This document shows, piece by piece, positions 43,703 through 52,389 of a stretch of DNA of 60,572 nucleotides. This stretch comes from Betaproteobacteria bacterium. GTDB lineage: Bacteria; Pseudomonadota; Gammaproteobacteria; Burkholderiales; SG8-39. Position 1 is the first letter of the stretch. Each line of letters opens with the position of its first letter. A program made the translations under genes and the position numbers. The stretch is from positions 1 to 60,572 of the forward strand of contig JAOUIL010000009.1 in assembly GCA_029883975.1 (NCBI GenBank), written 5' to 3'. Under the pieces are notes generated by a model, which searched no databases, was not told where the DNA came from, and saw nothing but the letters and a program-made list of their open reading frames with translations.

Positions 43703-44909
43703 CGAGCTCCGGCCGGCGCTGGCGCCGGCGGTGATCCTCGTCGCCGCGGCGCTCGCCGTGTGGGGCGGCCCGTCGCTTCCCGCTTCGCTCAGCGGGCTGC
43801 GCACGCTCGGGCCCTACGCGGTGCTCGCGGTCGGCGTGGCCTTCGCGCTGCGCTTCAATCGCGGCCGTGCGCTGATCCTGCTCGGCTCGCTGCTCGCCGC
43901 CTACGCCGGCTACCACTACGCGCAGGGCCTCGGGGGCTTCGCCGAGAAAGCCGTGTACACGGCGCTGGTGGTGCTCGTGCCGCTCAACGCGCTGGTGGCC
44001 ATGACCTTGCCCGAGCGCGGCGTGGCCTATCACGGCAGCTACCGCTGGCTCGTGCTGCTCGGCGTGGAAGCGCTGCTCATTCTCTGGATCGCCGCCGCGG
44101 GACGCAGCTCGCTCTCCGGGCTCGCCTGGCAGGGCGTGCTCGAGCATTGGCTGTTTCGCTCGCCGCCGACGCCGCTCGCCGGGCGCCTGCTGTTCGGCGC
44201 GGCGTTCGCCGCCGCGGTGTGGCGCGCCTGGCCGAAGCACACGCCGCTCGACATCGGCCTCGCCGCCGCGCTCGCCGCATTCTTCATCGCCGCCGAGTGG
44301 GCGGCTTCGCCCGCCGCGTTCGCCGCCTTCCTGTGCGCGGCGGGCGCCGTGGTGCTGGTCGCCTTCGTGCAGGAATCGCACCGCCTCGCGTTTCGCGATG
44401 AGCTGACCGGATTGCCCGGGCGCCGCGCGCTCGACGAGCAGCTGCGTGCGCTCGGGCCCCGATACACGATCGCCATGATCGACGTCGACCACTTCAAGAA
44501 GTTCAATGACACGCATGGCCACGACATCGGCGACCAGGTGCTGAAGCTGGTCGCCGCGCGGCTCGCCGAGGTGGGCGGCGGCGGCGTGGCGTTCCGCTAT
44601 GGCGGCGAGGAGTTCAGCGTGCTGTTCGCGGGCAAGAGCCTGAAGGAAGCCCTGCCGTACCTGGAGAACACGCGCGAGGCCGTGGAGCGCTACAAGATGG
44701 CGGTGCGCAGCGACGAGCGCCCGCGCCAGCAGGAGGCGGGCATCCGCCGGCGCGGAGACAGTGTACCGACCAAGCTCCTGTCGGTGACCGTGTCGATGGG
44801 CGCCGCGGAGCCCGAGTTCGAGCGCCAGCCGCCCTCGCAGGTGCTGAAGGCAGCGGACGAGGCGCTGTACCGGGCGAAGAAGGGCGGGCGCAATCGGGTG
44901 AGCACGTGA
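43692..44909 (+). CDS. Membrane-bound GGDEF diguanylate cyclase
   Basis: A 405-residue protein with about seven or eight N-terminal hydrophobic helices (10-225) and a C-terminal GGDEF domain (about 235-400): [39 protein letters not shown] and active site [11 protein letters not shown]. It would make cyclic di-GMP from GTP; no RxxD inhibitory site is seen five residues before GGEEF. A 30-residue insert ([18 protein letters not shown]) sits before the last strand, as in GGDEF proteins with N-terminal 7TM sensors. Start TTG 43692 is a best guess. Coupled by GTGA to the following tam gene. Confidence 0.86.
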
Positions 44910-45676
44910 GCTGGGATCCGGCGCAGTACCTGCGCTTTGCCGGCGAGCGGATGCGCCCCGCCGTGGACCTGCTGGCGCGCATCGGCACGGTGTCGCCCGC
45001 CAGCGTGGTCGACCTGGGCTGCGGCGCGGGCAACCTCGCCCCGCTGCTGCTCGCGCGCTGGCCGCAGGCACGCCTCACCGGGGTCGACAGCTCGCCGGAG
45101 ATGCTCGCCCGGGCGCGCACGGATCATCCGGGCGCGTTCTTCGAGCTCGCAGATATCGGCGCATGGCGGCCGCACGTGCCGGCGGACGTGGTCTACAGCA
45201 ACGCCGCCTTGCACTGGCTCGTCGGGCATGAGCAGCGCATCGTGCAACTGCTCGAGGAGGCGGTGACGCCCGGCGGCACGCTCGCCGTGCAAATGCCGCG
45301 AAACTTCGCCGCACCGTCGCACGCCTGCATCGTAGAGGCGATCGAGCAGGGCCCGTGGCGCGCGAAGCTCGAGCCTCATCTGCGCCGCGAGCCCGTTGCG
45401 CCGCCTGCTGCGTACTGGCGGCTGCTCGAAGGGCGCACGGCCGAACTGCAGATCTGGGAGACCGAGTACCTGCAGGTGCTCGTGGGCGAGAACCCGGTCG
45501 CCGAGTACACGAAGGGGAGCTGGCTGAAGCAGTTCCTCGACCGGCTCGAGGGGGCCGAGCGCACGGCCTTCGAGGCGGACTACCGGCGGCGGGTGCTGGC
45601 CGCGTACCCGCCGGAAGCCGATGGGCGGACACTGTTTCCGTTCAGGCGCTTGTTCATCGTCGCCCGCCGTCGCTAG
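44906..45676 (+). CDS. tam: Trans-aconitate 2-methyltransferase
   Basis: A 256-residue SAM methyltransferase matching the known Tam length. Marks: [26 protein letters not shown] motif [20 protein letters not shown], the post-motif YSNAALHWL and a C-terminal [20 protein letters not shown]. Tam methylates trans-aconitate, an inhibitor of the citrate cycle formed by spontaneous isomerisation. GTG start overlaps the GGDEF gene stop by four bases, so it ends the parE-to-tam transcription unit; a fresh promoter for infA follows. Confidence 0.9.
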   Translation: MSWDPAQYLRFAGERMRPAVDLLARIGTVSPASVVDLGCGAGNLAPLLLARWPQARLTGVDSSPEMLARARTDHPGAFFELADIGAWRPHVPADVVYSNAALHWLVGHEQRIVQLLEEAVTPGGTLAVQMPRNFAAPSHACIVEAIEQGPWRAKLEPHLRREPVAPPAAYWRLLEGRTAELQIWETEYLQVLVGENPVAEYTKGSWLKQFLDRLEGAERTAFEADYRRRVLAAYPPEADGRTLFPFRRLFIVARRR

Positions 45677-45691
45677 CTTCGGAAATTCTCC

Positions 45692-45720
45692 TTGTGTTTC
45701 CGGGCCTTAGGCCTCATACT
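45692..45720 (+). promoter_or_regulatory. Sigma70-like promoter of infA
   Basis: TTGTGT (45692-45697), 17-base spacer and CATACT (45715-45720), 30 bases before the infA ATG. The spacer contains GGCC-TTA-GGCC, a small dyad. The hexamers are moderate matches but spacing and position are right. Confidence 0.5.
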
Positions 45721-45750
45721 GCGCGCCTTTCGAGATTCGCAGGTGCCCTC

Positions 45751-46020
45751 ATGGCCAAGGAAGAAATGCTGGAGATGGAAGGGGTGGTACAGGAAGTGCT
45801 GCCCAGCACGCAGTTCCGCGTCGAGCTCACCAACGGCGCGCAGGTGCTCGCTTACGCGGGCGGCAAGGTACGCAAGAACCGCATTCGTATCCTCGAGGGC
45901 GATCGCGTCACCATGGAGATGTCGCCCTATGACTTGACGCGGGGCCGCATCAGCTTTCGCCACAAGGACGAAAATCCGGTCGCCATGCCCAAGCGCCGGC
46001 CGATGTTCAAGAAGCGCTAG
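45751..46020 (+). CDS. infA: Translation initiation factor IF-1, C-terminally extended variant
   Basis: An 89-residue S1/OB-fold protein. It follows IF-1 from [18 protein letters not shown] through FRVELTNG, the [17 protein letters not shown] core and [13 protein letters not shown], where ordinary IF-1 (72 residues) ends. Here a basic tail of about 17 residues follows ([17 protein letters not shown]). The usual AHISGKMRK loop is AYAGGKVRK. Betaproteobacteria often carry an additional, longer IF-1 copy; this appears to be one. Whether it is the sole or an accessory IF-1 cannot be told from the window. Confidence 0.9.
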   Translation: MAKEEMLEMEGVVQEVLPSTQFRVELTNGAQVLAYAGGKVRKNRIRILEGDRVTMEMSPYDLTRGRISFRHKDENPVAMPKRRPMFKKR

Positions 46021-46026
46021 CTTCTC

Positions 46027-46042
46027 CCGGGCGCCAGCCCGG
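46027..46042. other. GC-rich hairpin after infA
   Basis: CCGGGC-GCCA-GCCCGG, a perfect 6-bp stem with a 4-base loop seven bases after the infA stop. No T-run follows, so it is a weak or Rho-assisted terminator candidate or an mRNA 3' end stabiliser. Confidence 0.4.
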
Positions 46043-46082
46043 TGTAAGGTCGGACCAGTCTGAAGGTCATGGAGAACGCGGC

Positions 46083-46625
46083 TTGACGACGTGGCTCGCT
46101 GCCGCGCTGCTCACTGGGCTCGCCGTTGCGGGGGTCGTCCTCTACAACCGCCTCATCGCCGACCGCAACCAGGCGCGCCAGGGCTACGCCGACATCGACG
46201 TGCAGTTGAAGCGTCGCGCCGACCTCGTGCCGCAACTGGTCGAGGCGGTGAAGGGCTACGCGGGTTACGAGAAGGCCCTCCTCACCACGGTCACCGAGTT
46301 GCGCGGCAGCGCGCTCGCCGCGCAGGGCGGCGCCACCCGCTTCGCGCTGGAAAAGCAGCTCGGCGAACGCCTGCAGCAGCTGGTCCTTCTGCAGGAGGCC
46401 TATCCGCAGCTCAAGGCTGACGCCAACTTCCGCGACCTCTCGGCGAAGCTGGTCGAGGTCGAGGACCACCTGCAGTACGCGCGGCGCTTCTACAACGGCG
46501 CGGTGAAGCAGTACGTGACGCGCCTGCAGAGTTTCCCGGACCTCGTGGTGGCGCGCCTGTTTCGCTTCGAGCCGCTCCCGTTCTTCGAGACCGACGACCG
46601 CGAGGCGGTGAAGGTCGCGCTGTGA
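46083..46625 (+). CDS. LemA family protein
   Basis: A 180-residue protein with one N-terminal membrane helix (about 4-22, AAALLTGLAVAGVVLYNRL) and a long helical cytosolic or periplasmic bundle. LemA marks: ADIDVQLKRRADLVPQLVEAVKGYAGYEK, EVEDHLQYARRFYNGAVKQYV read in blocks, and FPDLVVARLFRF. The start is TTG 46083; GAACGCGGC upstream is not a clear ribosome site. It is coupled to the DUF2207 gene by overlapping stop and GTG. LemA and DUF2207 proteins are a common pair of unknown membrane function. Confidence 0.92.
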   Translation: MTTWLAAALLTGLAVAGVVLYNRLIADRNQARQGYADIDVQLKRRADLVPQLVEAVKGYAGYEKALLTTVTELRGSALAAQGGATRFALEKQLGERLQQLVLLQEAYPQLKADANFRDLSAKLVEVEDHLQYARRFYNGAVKQYVTRLQSFPDLVVARLFRFEPLPFFETDDREAVKVAL

Positions 46626-48313
46626 GGGCGCTCTTGCTGGCGTTGCTGGTCGCCGCGCTGCCCGCGCTGGCCGCGGAGCGGGTGCTCGAATTCCACAGCG
46701 ACATCCGCATCGACATGGAAGGCGGCCTGCAGGTCACCGAGCGCATCGTGGTGCTCGCCGAAGGACGCCAGATCCAGCGCGGCATCCTGCGCGACTTCCC
46801 CACCGACTACCGTGACCGCCTCGGCGCCCGCGTGAAGGTGCCGTTCCAGGTGGTTGCCGTGAGCCGCGACGGCACCGCCGAGCCCTGGAGGGTAGAGCCG
46901 CTCGCCAACGGCGCGCGCGTGCGCATCGGCAACCCCACCGTGATCCTGCCGCGCGGCCGGCACGAGTACGAGATCACCTATCGCACCGCGCGGCAGCTCG
47001 GCTTCTTCGAGCGTCACGACGAGCTCTACTGGAACGTGAACGGCAATGGCTGGACCTTCGCCATGGACCGCATTTCGGCGGACGTGCAGCTGCCCGCCGA
47101 GGTGCCTGCCGATCGCATCCGCGTCGAGGCCTACACCGGGCCGCAGGGCGCGCGCGGGCGCGATTACACGGGCGAGGCGCGGGCGGGCGGCGCGAGCTTC
47201 GCCACCACGCGCGCTCTGCCCGCCCGGCAGGGACTCACTATCGTGGTGGAGTTTCCCAAGGGCTTGGTGCGCGAGCCGTCGTTCGCGCAGAGGCTCCAGT
47301 GGTGGTTGAACGACAACAAGCCGGTGCTGACGGGCGTGGGGGGCATCGCGCTGCTGCTCGCTTTCCTTTGGTGGCGCTGGCACCTCGTCGGGCGCGACCC
47401 GCGAGCCGGGCCGGCCTTCCCGCGCTACGAGGCGCCGCCAGGAATGGGGCCCGCGGAGGTGCGCTTCATCGATCGCATGCAGTACGACGCGAAGTGCTTC
47501 GCCGCAGGGCTGCTAGGGCTGGGTGCGCGCGGGTTCCTGCGCATTCGCGACTTGGGAAGTGCCTACGAGCTGGAGCGCACCGGCAAGGACGTGGAGTGGC
47601 TCCCGGGCGAGCGCACGCTCGCAGGCCTTCTGCGAGGGCCTGGGAAGCCCACCGTGATCGGCAAAGCACACAACCCCGGAGTGCAGATCACGCTCGAGAC
47701 GCACAAGCGAGAGCTGGCCCAGCTCTACGAGGGAAAGCTCTTCTCGCGCAACCGCGGCTCGCATGGCGCGGGTATCGGCATCGCCATCCTCACGGTAGTG
47801 GCGATGATGATGCAGGAGGCGCCCGTGTCCGCGATCATCGTGAGCGCAGCGCTGATGCTCATCGTCCTCGTCCTGTTTGCGCGCTGGTTGCCTGCCTACA
47901 GCGTCGAGGGCCGCAAGCTCCAGGACAGGATCCAGGGACTGCGCCAGTACCTCGGCGTGGCGGAGAAGGAGGACCTCGAGCGCATGAAGGCGCCGCCGCA
48001 GACGGCCGAGGAGTTCGCGAAATTCCTGCCCTATGCCGTGGCGCTCGGCGTGGAGAAAACCTGGGCTGACCGCTTTGCTGCGACGCTGGGCCTGGCGGCA
48101 GTGGCGGCGGCGGTGGCGGGCTACTACGGCTCGGAGGCGGGCGGCGGCCTGTTCCGCAGCGGTGGCATTGGCGATTCGATCGGCGGTATCGCAGACACTG
48201 TCAGCTCGGCGGCGACGCCGCCCGGATCGAGCTCTGGCGGTTCTTCCGGCGGCGGAGGCGGTGGGGGTGGTTCGGGCGGCGGCGGGGGCGGCGGCGGCGG
48301 GAGCGGCTGGTGA
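46622..48313 (+). CDS. DUF2207 membrane protein with poly-glycine tail
   Basis: A 563-residue protein with signal peptide ([16 protein letters not shown]), an extracytoplasmic beta-rich DUF2207 domain (about 20-220: [28 protein letters not shown]-like [22 protein letters not shown]), a membrane helix (about 238-255), a cytosolic domain, two hydrophobic segments (about 385-430) and another near 480, then a tail of Gly/Ser runs ending GSGW. The tail is typical of this family and may help sorting or assembly. GTG start overlaps the LemA stop; the stop overlaps the arfB GTG. Function unknown. Confidence 0.9.
   Translation: MRALLLALLVAALPALAAERVLEFHSDIRIDMEGGLQVTERIVVLAEGRQIQRGILRDFPTDYRDRLGARVKVPFQVVAVSRDGTAEPWRVEPLANGARVRIGNPTVILPRGRHEYEITYRTARQLGFFERHDELYWNVNGNGWTFAMDRISADVQLPAEVPADRIRVEAYTGPQGARGRDYTGEARAGGASFATTRALPARQGLTIVVEFPKGLVREPSFAQRLQWWLNDNKPVLTGVGGIALLLAFLWWRWHLVGRDPRAGPAFPRYEAPPGMGPAEVRFIDRMQYDAKCFAAGLLGLGARGFLRIRDLGSAYELERTGKDVEWLPGERTLAGLLRGPGKPTVIGKAHNPGVQITLETHKRELAQLYEGKLFSRNRGSHGAGIGIAILTVVAMMMQEAPVSAIIVSAALMLIVLVLFARWLPAYSVEGRKLQDRIQGLRQYLGVAEKEDLERMKAPPQTAEEFAKFLPYAVALGVEKTWADRFAATLGLAAVAAAVAGYYGSEAGGGLFRSGGIGDSIGGIADTVSSAATPPGSSSGGSSGGGGGGGGSGGGGGGGGGSGW
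48248..48309 (+). repeat. Low-complexity GGC/GGG tract coding for the poly-Gly tail
   Basis: A run of glycine codons broken by a few serines at the 3' end of the DUF2207 gene. Such tracts are prone to slippage, so copy number may vary between strains. Confidence 0.6.
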
Positions 48314-48705
48314 TCGTCATCCCCGAGAGCGAGATCGAGCTCACCGCGGTGCGCGCGCAGGGCGCAGGCGGCCAGAACGTGAACAAGGTGTCGAATGCCG
48401 TCCATCTGCGGTTCGACATACGCGCGTCCTCGCTGCCGCCGGAGGTGAAGTACCGGCTGCTGCACCGCGGGGACAAGCGCATTACCCGTACCGGGGTGGT
48501 GGTGATCAAGGCGCAGCAGCACAGGAGCCTTGACCAGAACCGCGCCGAGGCGCTTGCGCGACTGCATGCGCTGATCGAGGCCGCCGCCCATGTGCCGAAG
48601 AAGCGCCGGCCGACCCGCCCGACGCGCGCGTCGAAGGAGCGGCGCATCGAGTCGAAATTGCGTCGCGCAAAGGTCAAGGCGTTGCGCGGGCGCGTGCGCG
48701 ACTGA
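48310..48705 (+). CDS. arfB: Alternative ribosome-rescue peptidyl-tRNA hydrolase
   Basis: A 131-residue protein with the release-factor catalytic domain: Gly20-Gly21-Gln22 in [18 protein letters not shown], then [16 protein letters not shown]. The C-terminal tail is basic and disordered ([20 protein letters not shown]), as in ArfB/YaeJ, where it occupies the empty mRNA channel of stalled ribosomes. It frees nascent chains from non-stop complexes. GTG start overlaps the DUF2207 stop by four bases; followed after 14 bases by the thiol dioxygenase gene. Confidence 0.93.
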   Translation: MIVIPESEIELTAVRAQGAGGQNVNKVSNAVHLRFDIRASSLPPEVKYRLLHRGDKRITRTGVVVIKAQQHRSLDQNRAEALARLHALIEAAAHVPKKRRPTRPTRASKERRIESKLRRAKVKALRGRVRD

Positions 48706-48719
48706 GTTAACATTCCCGC

Positions 48720-49298
48720 ATGGACCGAGCCGCCGAACGCCGCAAGGAAATCGAAGCCGCCGTCGCGGACATCCGCGAGATCGAGCGCCGCGACGGAGTG
48801 CACCCGGAGAGCCTGGCGAAGATCAAGGCGCGGCTGATCAAGCTGGCCGCGCGCATCGATCTGTTCGACCCGAAGGACTACCCGCCGCCCGAGTCCGGCC
48901 AGAAGCTGCGCTCCTGCCTGTACCGCCTTTCGGAAGACGCCGATCACCGCTTCGCCCTCTACGCGAACGCTTCGCTCGGGGGCTATGGCACGCCCGCCCA
49001 CAACCACACCACGTGGGCGGTGATCGTCGGGGTAACCGGCGAGGAGCAGAACCGCTTCTACGACCGCAGCTCGGACGGGGGCGTGCGCGAGAAGGGGCGC
49101 GCGGTCGTGCGCCAGGGGAGCGGCGTCGCCTTCATGCCCGAGGACCTGCACTCGATCCACATCGACGCGCCGCTGCTCAACTTCCACATGTACGGCCTCG
49201 CGCTCGAGCAGCTGCACCGCCGCGAGTTCTACAAGGAGAAGGAAGGTCGCTGGGAAGTCTTTCCGGCGCACTCGGACATCCGCGAAGCGCGCGCATGA
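48720..49298 (+). CDS. Cysteine dioxygenase family thiol dioxygenase
   Basis: A 192-residue cupin enzyme. The Fe ligands are His94 and His96 (PAHNHTTW) and His144 (DLHSIHI), matching the two-His plus one-His spacing of cysteine dioxygenase. Oxidation of cysteine or 3-mercaptopropionate to the sulfinate is expected; whether cysteine or another thiol is used is not clear. The N-terminal 60 residues are helical and unlike mammalian CDO. The next gene, a four-domain rhodanese, starts at the overlapping ATGA, so sulfur metabolism is the shared theme. Confidence 0.85.
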   Translation: MDRAAERRKEIEAAVADIREIERRDGVHPESLAKIKARLIKLAARIDLFDPKDYPPPESGQKLRSCLYRLSEDADHRFALYANASLGGYGTPAHNHTTWAVIVGVTGEEQNRFYDRSSDGGVREKGRAVVRQGSGVAFMPEDLHSIHIDAPLLNFHMYGLALEQLHRREFYKEKEGRWEVFPAHSDIREARA

Positions 49299-50863
49299 CG
49301 CCCGCAGCGCTGCGCGCGCGGCTGCGCTCGGGCGGCGAGCTGGCGCTGCTCGACGTGCGCGAGCAGGGAGTGCATTACCGCGGCCATCCCTTCTTCGCCT
49401 GCTCGCTGCCGCTGTCGCGCCTGGAGCTGCGAGTCGGCGACCTCGTGCCGCGCAGGAGCGCCCCCGTGGTGCTGCTGGACGGCGGCGGCGAGGGGCTCGC
49501 CGAGCGGGCGCGGCGCAAGCTGGCGCAGCTTGGCTACACCGACGTCGACCTTCTCGAGGGCGGCTGCGCCGCCTGGCAGGCAACGGGCGGCGAGCTGTTC
49601 AGCGGCGTGAACGTGCCCTCCAAGGCCTTCGGCGAGTTCATCGAGCATCATTACGGTACGCCGCGCATACCGCCGGACGAGCTGCGGCGCCTGCTCGAGT
49701 CCGGGCGAAAGCTGGTGATCCTCGACTCGCGTCCCTGGGAGGAGTATCACCGCATGAACATCCCCGGCGCGATCGACGTGCCGGGCGCGGAGCTGGTCTA
49801 CCGCACACCCGACCTCGCGCCCGACCCGGAAACGCTGGTGGTGGTCAACTGTGCCGGCCGCACGCGCAGCATCATCGGCTGCCAGTCGCTGCGCAATGCG
49901 GGCTGGAAGGACGTGGTGGCGCTCAAGGACGGCACCATGGGGTGGGAGCTCGCCGGCTTCGAGTGCGAGCACGGCAGCGAACGCGTCGCGCCGCCACCCT
50001 CGCCGCAGGCGCGGGAGAAGGCGCACGCCGCGGCCGACGCGGTGGCCAGGCGCTTCGAGGTGAAGTTCGCGCGCGCGCCCCAGGTGAAAGAGTGGCTGCA
50101 AGATGCCTCGCGCACCCCATACGTGCTCGATGTGCGCTCGCGCGAGGAATTCGAGGCGGGGCATCTCGCTGGCGCGCGTCACGCGCCTGGCGGGCAGCTG
50201 GTGCAGGCGACCGACGAGTTCGTCGCCGTGCGCAACGCGCGCATCGTGCTCGCCGATCCCGAGCGCGTGCGCTCGGTGATGACCGCGTCATGGCTGAACC
50301 AGATGGGTTGGGACGAGGTGTACGTGCTCGAGCCGGACACGGGTGACTGGCCGCTCGAGCGGGGGCCCCGCGAGGCGCAGATCCCCGGCTTCCAATACTG
50401 GCCGACCGTGCACGCGCAGGAACTGGCGCGCGTGCGCGCGGCCGTGCTCGATCTGTCCACGAGCCTGCGCTTTCGCGCCCGCCACATCCCCGGGGCGTGG
50501 TGGGGCGTGCGCGCGCGGCTCGAGGAGGCCCGCGCGAAGCTCGCGGACGCGCGCGAGCTCGTGCTCACCTCGGAGGACAGCGTGCTCGCGCATCTCGCGG
50601 CGCCCGAAGCTGCGGACCTGTGGCCGCGCGCGCGCGTCCAGGTTCTGGAGGGCGGCAATCGCGCCTGGTTCGCCGAGAGCCTGCCTGCGGAGTCGGGGCT
50701 GGCCAACGCGACCACGGCGAACGACGACGTCTGGTACAAGCCCTACGACCACGAGCACGAGTCGGACTACGAAAAGCACGCGCGCGCCTACCTGGACTGG
50801 GAGGTGGCGCTCGTCGAGCAGATCAAGCGCGACCCGGCGATCCGCTTCCGGGCGTACGATTAG
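49295..50863 (+). CDS. Four-domain rhodanese-like protein
   Basis: A 522-residue protein made of four rhodanese modules at about residues 1-110, 122-235, 255-365 and 380-495, then a C-terminal tail (VWYKPYDHEHESDYEKHARAYL) shared by such proteins. Only module 2 keeps the catalytic loop Cys: Cys186 in VVVNCAGRTRS. The equivalent loops in modules 1 (LLDGGGEG), 3 (VLADPERV) and 4 (LTSEDSV) have none. It would carry a persulfide on one site, with the other modules structural. Coupled to the thiol dioxygenase and followed by a cysteine-free glutaredoxin-like gene. Confidence 0.88.
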   Translation: MTPAALRARLRSGGELALLDVREQGVHYRGHPFFACSLPLSRLELRVGDLVPRRSAPVVLLDGGGEGLAERARRKLAQLGYTDVDLLEGGCAAWQATGGELFSGVNVPSKAFGEFIEHHYGTPRIPPDELRRLLESGRKLVILDSRPWEEYHRMNIPGAIDVPGAELVYRTPDLAPDPETLVVVNCAGRTRSIIGCQSLRNAGWKDVVALKDGTMGWELAGFECEHGSERVAPPPSPQAREKAHAAADAVARRFEVKFARAPQVKEWLQDASRTPYVLDVRSREEFEAGHLAGARHAPGGQLVQATDEFVAVRNARIVLADPERVRSVMTASWLNQMGWDEVYVLEPDTGDWPLERGPREAQIPGFQYWPTVHAQELARVRAAVLDLSTSLRFRARHIPGAWWGVRARLEEARAKLADARELVLTSEDSVLAHLAAPEAADLWPRARVQVLEGGNRAWFAESLPAESGLANATTANDDVWYKPYDHEHESDYEKHARAYLDWEVALVEQIKRDPAIRFRAYD

Positions 50864-50866
50864 ACG

Positions 50867-51250
50867 GTGAGCCGGCCCATCTTCGACGAGGCACGGATTC
50901 ACCCCGCGGTCCGCGACAAGATCTCGGCCTGGGGCATCGACGTCGTGCGCGAGGTACAGGACGTCATCGCGGCGAAGCCGCTCGTCGTGGTCGGCATGAA
51001 GATGAACCCATTCCCGCGCAAGGCGCGCCGGCTGCTCGATGCCGCGGGCATTCCGTACACCTATCTCGAGTACGGCTCCTACCTGTCGGGCTACCGCAGG
51101 CGGCTGCCGCTCAAGCTGTGGACCGGATGGCAGACGTTTCCGATGATCTTCGTGCGCGGCGTGCTGATCGGCGGCGCGAACGATCTGCAGAAGCTCCTGC
51201 AGAGCGGCGAGCTCGCCCGGCGCCTGGAGGAAACCAGCGGCCAGGCATGA
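50867..51250 (+). CDS. Glutaredoxin-fold protein lacking all cysteines
   Basis: A 127-residue protein beginning with GTG 3 bases after the rhodanese stop. Glutaredoxin landmarks are present: strand VVVGMKMNPFPRKARRLLDAAGIPYTYLEYG, TFPMIFVRGVLIGGANDL (cis-Pro and Gly-Gly) when read in parts. The redox CPYC is NPFP, and the protein contains no Cys at all, so it cannot do thiol-disulfide exchange or ligate a cluster through Cys. A glutathione-binding, chaperone-like or regulatory role is possible. It ends in an overlap with the HNH gene. Confidence 0.8.
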   Translation: MSRPIFDEARIHPAVRDKISAWGIDVVREVQDVIAAKPLVVVGMKMNPFPRKARRLLDAAGIPYTYLEYGSYLSGYRRRLPLKLWTGWQTFPMIFVRGVLIGGANDLQKLLQSGELARRLEETSGQA

Positions 51251-51546
51251 GCGGCGACGCCTACCGCGAGCGCGCGCTGAAGATCCTGCCCTGGATCTGC
51301 ACGCGTTGCGCGCGCGAGTTTCCCGCGTCCCGGCTGCGCGAGCTCACTGTCCACCACAAGGATGGCGACCATCACCACAATCCCGCCGACGGCAGCAACT
51401 GGGAGCTGCTGTGCGTCTATTGCCACGAGAACGAGCATGCGCGCTTCGAGGACGCGCGTGCGGGCGGCGGCGGCGAGAAGCCCGGCCCGGCGGCGACCTA
51501 CAAGGCGCTGGCGGGGCTGGGAGACCTGCTCAAGCGCAGGCGCTGA
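51247..51546 (+). CDS. yajD: YajD-type HNH nuclease
   Basis: A 99-residue protein with an HNH motif: CTRCAREFPASRL then LTVHHKDGDHHHNPADGSNWELLCVYCHENEH in pieces (VHHKDGDHHHNP, NWELLCVYCHENEH). Two CxxC-type pairs (CTRC and CVYC) probably bind a structural zinc. The C-terminal part is a short helix. YajD is a small conserved nuclease of unknown physiology. ATG overlaps the stop of the glutaredoxin-like gene as ATGA. Confidence 0.9.
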   Translation: MSGDAYRERALKILPWICTRCAREFPASRLRELTVHHKDGDHHHNPADGSNWELLCVYCHENEHARFEDARAGGGGEKPGPAATYKALAGLGDLLKRRR

Positions 51547-51553
51547 GCCGGTC

Positions 51554-51976
51554 GTGCAGCCGCTCAAGGTGGTCCTCGACACCAATATCTGGCTCGACTG
51601 GCTGGTGTTCGACGATCCGGCCATAGCGGCACTGCGCGAGGCGCGGGCCGCCGGGCGCATCGACATCGTCATCGACGAGGCCTGCGAGGCGGAGCTGGTG
51701 CGGGTGCTCGCCTACGACCTCGGCGCGCGCACGCTGGACGCCGCCGCGCAGTCCGCGTGCGTGGCCCGCTGCCGCGCGCTGGCGATACGGGTGGGCGCGC
51801 ACGCCGGCGGCGGTCTGCCGGCGTGCCGGGATCCGGACGACCAGAAATTCCTCGCGCTGGCGGCGGGCGCCGGCGCCGCCGTCCTGGTCTCGCGGGACCA
51901 GGCGCTGCTCGAGCTCGCGCCGCGCGTCGACGGCCTGCGCATCGTTCCGCCGGAGCGCTTCGAGGCGCCGGCGTGA
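51554..51976 (+). CDS. PIN-domain protein, COG1569-like putative toxin
   Basis: A 140-residue PIN protein: VVLDTNIWLDWLV (first Asp), IDEACEAELVRVLAY (Glu), RDPDDQKFLALA (two Asp) and VSRDQALL (Asp). The acid set is complete, so nuclease activity is likely. No antitoxin gene adjoins it, unlike the pair at 38473-39188, so it may be a solitary PIN protein or use a distant partner. GTG 51554 gives the shortest N-terminus preserving the first strand. Overlaps the next gene as GTGA. Confidence 0.82.
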   Translation: MQPLKVVLDTNIWLDWLVFDDPAIAALREARAAGRIDIVIDEACEAELVRVLAYDLGARTLDAAAQSACVARCRALAIRVGAHAGGGLPACRDPDDQKFLALAAGAGAAVLVSRDQALLELAPRVDGLRIVPPERFEAPA

Positions 51977-52389
51977 CCATCGAGCCCGGGCTGCTCGCGG
52001 CCTATCTCGGGGCCGAGTACGTGGTCTTCGGCGAGCCGGACATCGTGCTGCGCGTCGGCGAGCCCAGCGCCGCGCTCGAGGGATTGCTGGAGAAAACGGG
52101 TGCGGATACCGCGGCGTTCGTGACCGCCGCCAATCCCGGCGGCATTCTCGCGGATGCGGCCGAGAATGCGCTGTCCACCGAGGCGCTGCATCGCGCGCAG
52201 GAGCAGGCCGGGTACACCTGCCTGGCCGGCGAGGGGCGCGATCCGCAGGACGAGTGGCCGGCGGAGCCCAGCGTCCTCGTGCTGGGGATCTCGCGCGGCG
52301 AAGCCGAGATCCTCGGCCGCAGCTACGAGCAGAACGCCATCGTGTTCATCGAGAAAGGCCGCCCGCCGGAGCTGGTGCTGCTCGCCTAG
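51973..52389 (+). CDS. DUF3293 family protein
   Basis: A 138-residue protein beginning with GTG in the PIN gene stop. Conserved DUF3293 pattern: AAFVTAANPGGILADAAENA, then GEGRDPQDEWPAEPSVLVLGIS and a final QNAIVFIEKG. Function unknown. Length fits the family. It ends the plus-strand string of coupled genes that began at arfB; its stop region overlaps the convergent yjbQ gene by four bases. Confidence 0.85.
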   Translation: MTIEPGLLAAYLGAEYVVFGEPDIVLRVGEPSAALEGLLEKTGADTAAFVTAANPGGILADAAENALSTEALHRAQEQAGYTCLAGEGRDPQDEWPAEPSVLVLGISRGEAEILGRSYEQNAIVFIEKGRPPELVLLA

